Origin: Bacillota bacterium
GTDB taxonomy: Bacteria > Bacillota > Sulfobacillia > RBS10-35 > JAJYVM01
Direction: 5' to 3'
DNA length: 11,603 nucleotides
Assembly: GCA_021792015.1 (NCBI GenBank)
Contig: JAJYVM010000084.1
Location: 1-11,603 of the forward strand
The notes under the pieces are model-generated. The model worked only from the letters and a program-made list of their open reading frames with translations. It searched no databases and was not told the origin of the DNA. Every line of letters starts with the position of its first letter. Position 1 is the stretch's first letter. The translations under genes and the position numbers were made by a program. Shown here piece by piece: positions 6,286 through 11,603 of this stretch.

Positions 6286-7937
6286 GCGCGCACGGCCTCC
6301 GCGGCGGCCGCCCAGACGCTCCTGTGCTCGGCCAGGCTGCGGGCGCGGTCGCTGGGCACCTCCACCATGTGGGTGCCGCCGCCCGCGCGCCAGGCCGTGA
6401 CGGCGCCGCGGAAGTCCTGCCACGTCTCCACGCGGCGGTGGGGAAGTCCATAGAGGGCTGCCGCATGGGCGAAGTCGAGCCCGTGGGGCGTGCCGAACAG
6501 GGGCTCGAAGGTGTCCTGGCTGAGCGAGGCCTGCGACAGGTAGGAGAAGATGCCGCCGCCGTCGTTCTGGACCACGACGATCAGCAGGTCGGGCGCGTAC
6601 CGCTTCGCGGCCAGCAGGCCGTTCATGTCGTGGTAAAAGGAGATGTCGCCGACGACCAGGGCGGCGGGTGGCGCGACGGCCGCCACGCCGAGGGCCGTGG
6701 ACACCACCCCGTCGATGCCGTTGGCGCCCCGGTTGGAGAGGACGCGCAGCGTCTTCTCCATGCCTGGCAGGAAGCTGTCCATGTCCCGCACCGGCATGCT
6801 GTTGCCGGCCAGCAGGGCGCTGCCGTCGGGCAGCGCCTCCGCAAGGCAGGGGAAGATACCCATCTCGGTGAGGTGGTCCCCGTCTCCTGGTGCGATGACC
6901 CCTCGCGCGTCGGCGTCGGCGCGCTGCCACCTCGCAGCGTAGCCGCCCGCCACGGGCCGGGCGCCGGCGCAGAGGGCTAAGGCCACGGCGTTCGGGTCGT
7001 GCGGCCAGACCTCGGCGCGCAGGTCGGGGTCGCGCCAGCCTGGGTCGACCACGATCTGGCGGCGGGCGGCGCGCGCCCATTCGCCAAGCGCCTTCGACGT
7101 GGGCGGCGCGCCGAAGCGCACCACGATGTCCGGCAGCATGGATGATGCGAATCCGGACTCCCGCAGGCAGGCATCGTAGCTGTCCAGCACGAGCGAGCTG
7201 TGATGCGGCCCGCACCGGAGCTGCGAGAGCGGGTCGGCCAGCACGGGCCACCCCGTGGCCGCGGCGAGCTCGGTGATCGCCGGGGCGGGCGCGTCCATCC
7301 CGCCGGCGATGATGATGCCGCGTTCCGTAGCGGGCAAGGGAGGGAGCTCAGGGGCGTCGTGCGGCAGCGGGGCGGGGCTCGGGACAACGGGGTCGGCGTC
7401 GACCACCGAGGGGACCAGGGGCTCGCGCAGGGGCAGGTTGATGTGCACCGGACCCGCGAACGGGGCCGTGGCGACGGCGACGGCCCTGCGCGCGAGGGAG
7501 GCGGCGCCTTCGGCGCCGCCCGGAACCCCTGGGTCGGCGAACCACTTCACATGCCCGCTGAAGAGCTTGACCTGGTCGATCGTCTGCGCGGCGCCCCAAC
7601 CCCGGACCTCCGGCGGGCGGTCGGCCGTCAGCAGCAGCAGGGGCACGCCGGCGTGGTGGGCCTCGACGGTCGCGGGCAGCAGGTTGGCCACCGCCGTGCC
7701 CGAGGTGCAGACCACGGCCACGGGACGGTGCGAGCCCTTCGCCACGCCGAGGGCGAAGTAGGCGGCGGACCGCTCGTCGAGGTGCATCCACGCGTGGAGC
7801 GCCGGCTGGCTCGCCAGCGCCAGCGCCACGGGCGTCGAGCGCGACCCCGGGCACACGCAGACGTCCCGTACGCCGCAGGCCGCGAGGCCGGCAGCGAGGG
7901 CGCGCAGGTAGGCATAGGCGGCGTCGGCCTGGCTCAT
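6276..7937 (-). CDS. menD: SEPHCHC synthase, thiamine-diphosphate enzyme (553 aa)
   Basis: Condenses isochorismate with the succinic semialdehyde-ThDP adduct formed from 2-oxoglutarate, the first committed step to menaquinone. Seen: N-terminal CVCPGSRSTPVALAL (27-41), then MHLDERSAAYFALGVAKG (51-68) with E55 as the glutamate that activates ThDP. Next are CTSGTAVANLLPA and GPVHINLPLREPL in the first domain, and GNSMPVRDMD and LSNRGANGIDG in the C-terminal domain. The ThDP/Mg2+ site is GDISFYHDMNGLLAAKRY followed by QNDGGGIFSYL, where NNGGG is more usual. Length fits MenD. The ATG at 7937 overlaps the menF stop as ATGA. The same frame is open for about 395 further codons upstream, but that stretch is low-complexity antisense-like sequence within menF and is not part of the protein. 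Confidence 0.97.
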   Translation of the reverse strand: MSQADAAYAYLRALAAGLAACGVRDVCVCPGSRSTPVALALASQPALHAWMHLDERSAAYFALGVAKGSHRPVAVVCTSGTAVANLLPATVEAHHAGVPLLLLTADRPPEVRGWGAAQTIDQVKLFSGHVKWFADPGVPGGAEGAASLARRAVAVATAPFAGPVHINLPLREPLVPSVVDADPVVPSPAPLPHDAPELPPLPATERGIIIAGGMDAPAPAITELAAATGWPVLADPLSQLRCGPHHSSLVLDSYDACLRESGFASSMLPDIVVRFGAPPTSKALGEWARAARRQIVVDPGWRDPDLRAEVWPHDPNAVALALCAGARPVAGGYAARWQRADADARGVIAPGDGDHLTEMGIFPCLAEALPDGSALLAGNSMPVRDMDSFLPGMEKTLRVLSNRGANGIDGVVSTALGVAAVAPPAALVVGDISFYHDMNGLLAAKRYAPDLLIVVVQNDGGGIFSYLSQASLSQDTFEPLFGTPHGLDFAHAAALYGLPHRRVETWQDFRGAVTAWRAGGGTHMVEVPSDRARSLAEHRSVWAAAAEAVRACG

Positions 7938-9268
7938 ACGGCGCCAGGCCCGAGCGCGGCCAGCAGCGGCGCGAACTTGACCTCGGTCTCCGCATACTCG
8001 CGCTCGGGGTCCGAGCCGGCCACGACGCCGCAGCCCGCGTAGAGCAGGGCGGTCGGGCCGCGCAGGATCCCGGAGCGCAGGGCGACCACGAACTCGCCAT
8101 CGCCGGCCGCGTCCACCCAGCCGAGGGTGCCGGCGTACCACCCGCGTGGGCGCGCCTCCAGGCGGCGGATGGCGGCCACGGCCGCGGGGCGCGGCACGCC
8201 GCCGACGGCGGGGGTGGGGTGCAGGCGCTCGGCCAGGGCCAGCAGGGCGCCCGGCGCGCCGGCCTCGGCGACCACCGGGGTGAGCAGGTGCTGCACGTTG
8301 GGCAGGGCCAGGATGGCGGGCGCATCCGCCACGTCGACGCGCCGGCACAGGGGCCGCAGCGCGGCCGCGACGGCGTTGACGACCAGGGCGTGCTCGCGGC
8401 GGTCCTTGTCGCTGGCGAGCAACTCGGCGGCGAGGGCGCCGTCCTCGGCAGGGGTGCGGCCGCGCGGCCGCGAGCCGGCCAGGGACGCGCTGCGCACGGC
8501 GGTGCCGCGGGTTGCGACGAGCAGCTCCGGGGTGGCGCCGAGAAAGCACCGGTCGCCCCAGCCCACGGCGAAGACCGTGCTCGCGCAGTGGTCCTGGGCC
8601 AGGCGGCGCAGGACGGCCTCCGCGCTGAACGGCCCGTCGGCCACCACGCGCTTGCAGCGCGCCAGGACGACCTTCTCGGCCTCGCCGCGCGCGATGGCGT
8701 CGGTCAGGGCGCGCACCCGGCGCGACCAGCCGGCGGCCTGCGGCAGGTCGGTGGCGCCGGTGATGGCGGGCGCCCGCACCGGGGCTGCGGGCGGCGGGGG
8801 TGGCGCATCGGCGCCGCCGTTGAGGGTCAGCCAGGCCCGCCCGCCGCGCAGGGTCGTCATCCGCGCGGGCAACACGGCGGCGGACGGCGGGAAGCGGCGC
8901 CAGTAGGGGTCGGCGGCGGATCGCGCGTCGGCCGGGTCGAAGGCCACGCCGCTGAAGAGCAGGGGGCCCGTGGCCGGCGCGCCGGCTGGTCCGTCGATCT
9001 GGCAGCCGGCGCGGGTGGCCGCCCACCAGGCGTCGACGGCGGCGAACGGACGCCCGGCGGGCGGCAGGTAGGTCAGGGCGGCGCCGCCGCCGACCAGGGC
9101 GAAGCCGTCGGCGGGACGCCACAGCAGGAAGGCACGGCCGGCGGCCGCCCAGCCGTCCACGAATTCGCGCACGGGGTCGCTGGGCGCGACCTCGGCAACG
9201 GTGCTGCGCAAAGGCGAAGCGGCAGCTTGGACGGCCGTGCTGCGCGCCGTCATGTCGTCATCAGGCAC
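7934..9268 (-). CDS. menF: Isochorismate synthase (444 aa)
   Basis: Converts chorismate to isochorismate, the entry to the menaquinone branch. It belongs to the Mg2+-dependent chorismate-binding family. Seen in the C-terminal catalytic domain: GEAEKVVLARCKRV (195-208) with K199 as the likely general base, FLGATPELL (242-250) with E248 as the likely general acid, SLAGSRPRG (262-270), EHALVV (292-297), LPNVQHLLTPV (322-332), LHPTPAVGGVPR (349-360), RGWYAGTLGWVD (375-386), and the metal/substrate end motif AETEVKF (426-432). The N-terminal about 170 residues are Ala/Pro-rich and divergent, as usual. The start is GTG at 9268, supported by GAGGTGG about 9 nt upstream; an in-frame ATG at 9253 is the alternative. 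EntC/DhbC-type siderophore use is possible by motif alone, but the operon makes the quinone role clear. Confidence 0.96.
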   Translation of the reverse strand: MPDDDMTARSTAVQAAASPLRSTVAEVAPSDPVREFVDGWAAAGRAFLLWRPADGFALVGGGAALTYLPPAGRPFAAVDAWWAATRAGCQIDGPAGAPATGPLLFSGVAFDPADARSAADPYWRRFPPSAAVLPARMTTLRGGRAWLTLNGGADAPPPPPAAPVRAPAITGATDLPQAAGWSRRVRALTDAIARGEAEKVVLARCKRVVADGPFSAEAVLRRLAQDHCASTVFAVGWGDRCFLGATPELLVATRGTAVRSASLAGSRPRGRTPAEDGALAAELLASDKDRREHALVVNAVAAALRPLCRRVDVADAPAILALPNVQHLLTPVVAEAGAPGALLALAERLHPTPAVGGVPRPAAVAAIRRLEARPRGWYAGTLGWVDAAGDGEFVVALRSGILRGPTALLYAGCGVVAGSDPEREYAETEVKFAPLLAALGPGAV

Positions 9269-9359
9269 GGGCTAGACCCACCTCTTGGCATCCCCCGCCC
9301 GCCAAGGTGGCTGGCGAGGGCCCGACCGGTGCGACGGGCTGGCGCCCATCCCGCGGCAA

Positions 9360-9388
9360 AGTCTATCGCGTCCGCGGGCAGGAGCCAA
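9360..9388 (-). promoter_or_regulatory. menF: Candidate sigma-A-type promoter for the men operon
   Basis: Read on the minus strand, TTGGCT (9388-9383) and TAGACT (9365-9360) are separated by 17 bp. Each matches four of six consensus bases. It would start transcription near 9353 and give a leader of about 85 nt before the menF GTG. It is the best-spaced pair noticed in the upstream region and was found by inspection only. Confidence 0.35.
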
Positions 9389-9610
9389 GAAGAGGGTCCG
9401 GGGGAGGGTGGCGAGAGCGCCAGGCGTTCGACGAAAAACGAGGTTTTGGACGGCGGGGTCGGCGGGATCGCGCCGCGGAGCCAGGTGGGCGCGGGCGCAG
9501 CCGGCTTCTGGGCGGTGCACCCGAGGCCCGGCTTGCGGCCAGGGGAGCGGCAGGCTTGCGTGACGCAGCCGACCGGAGCCGCACGCGGCGGATCCGGACC
9601 ATGCGAAACG

Positions 9611-9626
9611 AGACGCAATGGCGTCT
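9611..9626 (-). terminator. Weak hairpin downstream of the phosphotransferase gene
   Basis: A perfect 6-bp inverted repeat, AGACGC with GCGTCT and a 4-base loop. On the minus strand it is followed by CGTTTCG, a very poor T-tract, and lies about 140 bp beyond the phosphotransferase stop. It is the nearest candidate to an end signal between that gene and menF; alternatively it has no function. Confidence 0.2.
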
Positions 9627-9763
9627 GCGGTGAAATCCGGCCTGTGGCGCGCTCAAGCGGAAAAAGCGCCCAGGCAAGGACCCAGGCGATCAAGCGACAC
9701 CCGTGGGGGCGCGGCGTGGCGCGGGGCGGGGCGTGACCGCCTCCCCTCCCCTCACACATCACA

Positions 9764-10729
9764 TCACAGCGCCGCGATGGCCTCCCTCATGGCGTCGCAA
9801 CGCTTGCGCAGCTGACTTGGCGGGCAGGGCAGGCAGCGGTTGAGCGCCGCCCACGCCAGCTCCTCCTGCGCCTGGTCGCCCTGGCCGTTCAGCAGGGTGG
9901 TGGCGGAGCGGACGATTTCCCAGAGCCAGCCGCGGTGCGCATACAGCGTCAGGGCCTGCGGGCGCAGGTCGCGGCCCCAGCCGGTCTCCGCCGCGTAGCT
10001 GCGGACGGCGGCGGGAAACCCCGGGCCGTTCAGCCGCCAGAGGTCGCGCTCGACCGGCGCCAGGGCGGCCGTGCCCCAGTCGATGAGGTGCAGGCGGCCG
10101 AGGCCATCCACCAGGAAGTTGTCGAGGCTCGGCGCCCCATGGGTCACGGCCCAGCGCAGCGGCAGGGCGCGCGCCTCGGCGTTCAGCCGTCGCATGGTGT
10201 TCAGCGCCACCTCGATGCTGCCGCGCTCCTCGTGCAGCAGGCGGCGGGTCTCGTCGGCATGGTGGCTGTCGCGCCGCGCCCCGGCCCGCAGCAGGCGGCG
10301 CACGGACTGGGCGAGGCGGTGGCCCAATGTGACGCGGCGGAGCTTCGGAAGAAACAGGCGGCTGCGGTGCACCTGCGCCAGCACCGCGGCCGCCGCCGCC
10401 GCATCAGCCGGCTCGGCCGCGCGGCCCTGCACAAACGGGAAGACCGACACCGCGTACGGCCCGTGGACGAACGTCAGCCGCCCGCTCCGGCTCCGGTACG
10501 GCGCCACCACCTGGGTCATGCCGCCCTCCTCGCGCAGGGCGAGGGGCACCGCCAGCGCCGCCTCGATGTCCGCCTCCGCCTCCGCGCGCACGAAGTGGCG
10601 GCCGCCCGCCACCAGGCCGAGCGCCTCCGTACCCGGCGGCACCGGGGTCAGATCCGCGATGGGCAGGCCATACCTGTCCTGCACCTGCCGCGCCAGGCCG
10701 TAGAGATCGATCCGCGCCTCCAAGACCAA
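9764..10729 (-). CDS. Aminoglycoside/spectinomycin phosphotransferase-family protein with altered catalytic loop (321 aa)
   Basis: A protein with the APH kinase fold, most like the spectinomycin-kinase branch. Seen: the N-lobe to hinge region VVAPYRSRSGRLTF (74-87) and VSVFPFVQGR (94-103), where the family has aPfv-G. The catalytic-loop region is THGAPSLDNFL (196-206), and LIDWGTAALAPVERDLW (215-231) is a strong family signature with D217 as the metal-binding Asp. A C-terminal helix is typical (YAHRGWLWEIV, 263-273). The catalytic Asp of the HxD-x4-N motif is Ala199 here, while the Asn (N204) remains, so it may be a pseudokinase or have reduced or altered activity. Some Bacillus spore-coat relatives (CotS/YsxE type) also have degenerate loops. 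I chose the TTG at 10729 because GGGGG lies about 7 nt upstream and the family-like sequence begins there; TTG at 10723 is possible. The frame stays open to 11059, but that part is low-complexity and covers the dapF start. Confidence 0.8.
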   Translation of the reverse strand: MVLEARIDLYGLARQVQDRYGLPIADLTPVPPGTEALGLVAGGRHFVRAEAEADIEAALAVPLALREEGGMTQVVAPYRSRSGRLTFVHGPYAVSVFPFVQGRAAEPADAAAAAAVLAQVHRSRLFLPKLRRVTLGHRLAQSVRRLLRAGARRDSHHADETRRLLHEERGSIEVALNTMRRLNAEARALPLRWAVTHGAPSLDNFLVDGLGRLHLIDWGTAALAPVERDLWRLNGPGFPAAVRSYAAETGWGRDLRPQALTLYAHRGWLWEIVRSATTLLNGQGDQAQEELAWAALNRCLPCPPSQLRKRCDAMREAIAAL

Positions 10730-10817
10730 GATCCCGCCCCCTTGAGCGCTCCCTCTCGGGCCCCACGCGCGGCCCGCGTGCGGGCACACGGCACCCTGCG
10801 GCCCCGCTCGCGCGCAC

Positions 10818-10829
10818 ATGGGGCCCCAT
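10818..10829. repeat. Perfect 12-bp palindrome, possible operator
   Basis: ATGGGGCCCCAT is fully self-complementary and sits about 90 bp upstream of the phosphotransferase start and about 190 bp upstream of dapF. It is followed by TGGG, which pairs with an overlapping CCCA. Such a dyad could bind a dimeric regulator, but in GC-rich DNA palindromes of this size also occur by chance. Confidence 0.25.
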
Positions 10830-10966
10830 TGGGTATGTATGCGGATGGAAGTGCTCGTTTCTGGGGGTCGCCGCCAGCGTCCGCGCCAGCGTGGCAACGC
10901 CCACCCCCGACCAGGGCCGAGGCATGCGACCGCGCGCCGCCTCCCCCGAACGTCCCCTTGCCCGCG

Positions 10967-10998
10967 TTGGCCCGCAGGGGCGGCCCGGATTGTATACT
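10967..10998 (+). promoter_or_regulatory. dapF: Candidate dapF promoter
   Basis: TATACT at 10993-10998 is a good -10 box in a GC-rich background and would give a leader of only about 15-20 nt before the GTG at 11022. The best upstream partner is TTGGCC (10967-10972), but the spacing is 20 bp, longer than ideal, so the -35 assignment is doubtful. Confidence 0.35.
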
Positions 10999-11021
10999 GA
11001 TTCCCCGGGGGTGACCGCGCG

Positions 11022-11603
11022 GTGGCCGTGCCCTTCACCAAGATCCAGGGCGCCGGCAACGACTACATCTACCTCGACGGCATCGGCGCCGCCCTGCCGC
11101 CGGGCGATCCCGCCGACTGGGCGCGGCGCCTGTCCGACCGCCACTTCGGCGTCGGCGGCGACGGCATCATCCTTGTGCTGCGCGGCGAGTCGGCCCCATT
11201 CCGCATGCGCATGTACAACGCCGACGGCAGCGAGGGCGACATGTGCGGCAACGGCATGCGCGGCTTCGCCAAGTTCGTGCTGGAGCAGGGCTACATCAAG
11301 GAGCCCGTCTTCGACGTCGAGACGGGGGCCGGTCTCATCCGCCCCCACGCCGAGGTCAGCCCCGACGGCCGGGTGCACCGGGTGCGCGTCGACATGGGCA
11401 CACCCCGCCTGCGCCGCGGCGAGATCCCCATGGCGGGCGCCCCGGACGGCCAGGCGCGCGAGGAACCCCTGCCGCTCCCCGATGGCCGCGAGATCGCCGT
11501 CACGGCGGTGTCCATGGGCAACCCGCACGCCGTGGTGTTTCTGGGCCGGCCCCCGGTCGACGCCGACGTGCTGGGCGACGGGCCCCTGCTGGAGCGCCAC
11601 CCC
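11022..11603 (+). CDS. dapF: Diaminopimelate epimerase, N-terminal 194 codons (runs off the window)
   Basis: A cofactor-independent racemase that interconverts LL- and meso-diaminopimelate for lysine and peptidoglycan synthesis. Seen: FTKIQGAGNDYIYLDG (5-20), RHFGVGGDGIILV (40-52), YNADGSEGDMCGNGMRGFAK (65-84) with C75 as the first of the two catalytic cysteines, and MGNPHAVVF (165-173). The second cysteine (normally in an A-CGTG motif) would be encoded beyond the right edge. Start: GTG at 11022, preceded by GGGGGTG at about 8 nt; a second GTG at 11028 is also possible. The frame is open to the last base with no stop. The residue after CGNGMR is Gly81, where many family members have Cys; that cysteine is not catalytic in the known mechanism. 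Meso-diaminopimelate synthesis fits a peptidoglycan-containing bacterium. Confidence 0.97.
   Translation, partial: MAVPFTKIQGAGNDYIYLDGIGAALPPGDPADWARRLSDRHFGVGGDGIILVLRGESAPFRMRMYNADGSEGDMCGNGMRGFAKFVLEQGYIKEPVFDVETGAGLIRPHAEVSPDGRVHRVRVDMGTPRLRRGEIPMAGAPDGQAREEPLPLPDGREIAVTAVSMGNPHAVVFLGRPPVDADVLGDGPLLERHP

Larger units (their letters stand above)
9269..9763. other. 495-bp intergenic region upstream of menF
   Basis: No convincing gene. The open frames on both strands here are short, rich in Pro, Arg and Gly, and lack recognisable motifs or good start signals. Contents noted: the candidate menF promoter (9360-9388), a small inverted repeat AAAAC-GAG-GTTTT (9435-9447), a 6-bp hairpin (9611-9626), and pyrimidine-rich sequence at about 9740-9765 just after the phosphotransferase stop. 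A leader RNA or small RNA cannot be excluded. Confidence 0.6.
10730..11021. other. 292-bp divergent intergenic region between the phosphotransferase gene and dapF
   Basis: It must hold the promoters for both flanking genes, which are transcribed away from each other. It contains a perfect 12-bp palindrome (10818-10829) and a TATACT hexamer close to dapF. No RNA gene or riboswitch was recognised. Sequence is less regular in GC than the genes, with a moderately AT-containing patch at about 10826-10862. Confidence 0.65.

Noticed and set aside
4342..6453. 703-codon plus-strand open frame across menE, menB and menH
   Set aside because: It lies entirely antisense to three genes with full catalytic motifs, and its product is low-complexity.
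7938..9122. 395-codon upstream extension of the menD frame
   Set aside because: Runs inside menF in another frame, is Arg/Pro-rich and precedes the canonical MenD N-terminus, whose ATG overlaps the menF stop.
9435..9447. Small inverted repeat AAAAC-GAG-GTTTT
   Set aside because: Only 5-bp arms, not near a gene end or a promoter-like element; likely chance.
8219..9736. 505-codon plus-strand open frame over menF and its upstream region
   Set aside because: Antisense to menF, Gly/Arg/Ala-rich, no domain seen, no good start signal.
9250..9762. 170-codon minus-strand open frame between menF and the phosphotransferase gene
   Set aside because: Pro/Arg/Gly-rich with no recognisable motif. It overlaps the menF RBS and start, so it is treated as noncoding.
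10730..11059. N-terminal extension of the phosphotransferase frame to 11059
   Set aside because: It would overlap the dapF start and promoter, has no family similarity, and the TTG at 10729 has a plausible RBS.
10404..11600. 398-codon minus-strand open frame opposite dapF
   Set aside because: Antisense to dapF and in a different frame of the phosphotransferase region; no motifs.

Overview
The window is very GC-rich chromosomal DNA from a bacterium. The central genes, in the order menF-menD-menH-menB-menE, match the arrangement of the classical menaquinone operon of Bacillus-type Firmicutes. With such high GC, a Symbiobacterium- or Thermaerobacter-like lineage is a reasonable guess. This is inferred from gene order and composition only, and no ribosomal or other phylogenetic marker is present.

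Left part (1-2302): a complete large serine recombinase gene on the minus strand ends at 66 and starts at 1637. Within about 60 bp of its start, the sequence changes abruptly into the C-terminal membrane half of a P2-type cation-transport ATPase on the plus strand (1697-2302). Everything upstream in the pump gene (phosphorylation site, ATP-binding domain, first membrane helices) is missing here. The simplest reading is that this is one end of an integrated element that interrupts the pump gene; the rest of the element, and probably the 5' half of the gene, would lie left of the window. Bases 1-65 show no trace of the missing pump sequence and no gene I can assign.

Centre (2283-9268): six minus-strand genes form one tightly packed unit: menF, menD, menH, menB, menE, then a SAM-dependent methyltransferase of the LCM/PF04072 type. 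Junctions are a 4-nt ATGA overlap (menF/menD), a 10-nt overlap (menD/menH), a 36-nt spacer carrying a short tandem repeat (menH/menB), a 4-nt GTGA overlap (menB/menE) and a 1-nt TGATG overlap (menE/methyltransferase). The five Men proteins convert chorismate to 1,4-dihydroxy-2-naphthoyl-CoA, except for o-succinylbenzoate synthase (menC). menC is absent; the methyltransferase follows menE, where menC stands in Bacillus. The methyltransferase gene runs tail-to-tail into the end of the broken pump gene, across a strong hairpin that directly follows the pump's stop codon.

Right part (9269-11603): a 495-bp gene-free stretch (9269-9763) holds a candidate menF promoter. Upstream of it, also on the minus strand, is a phosphotransferase of the aminoglycoside/spectinomycin-kinase fold whose expected catalytic Asp is Ala. 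A 292-bp divergent region (10730-11021) separates it from the 5' part of dapF (diaminopimelate epimerase) on the plus strand, which runs off the right edge.

No tRNA, rRNA, CRISPR array or complete insertion sequence was recognised.
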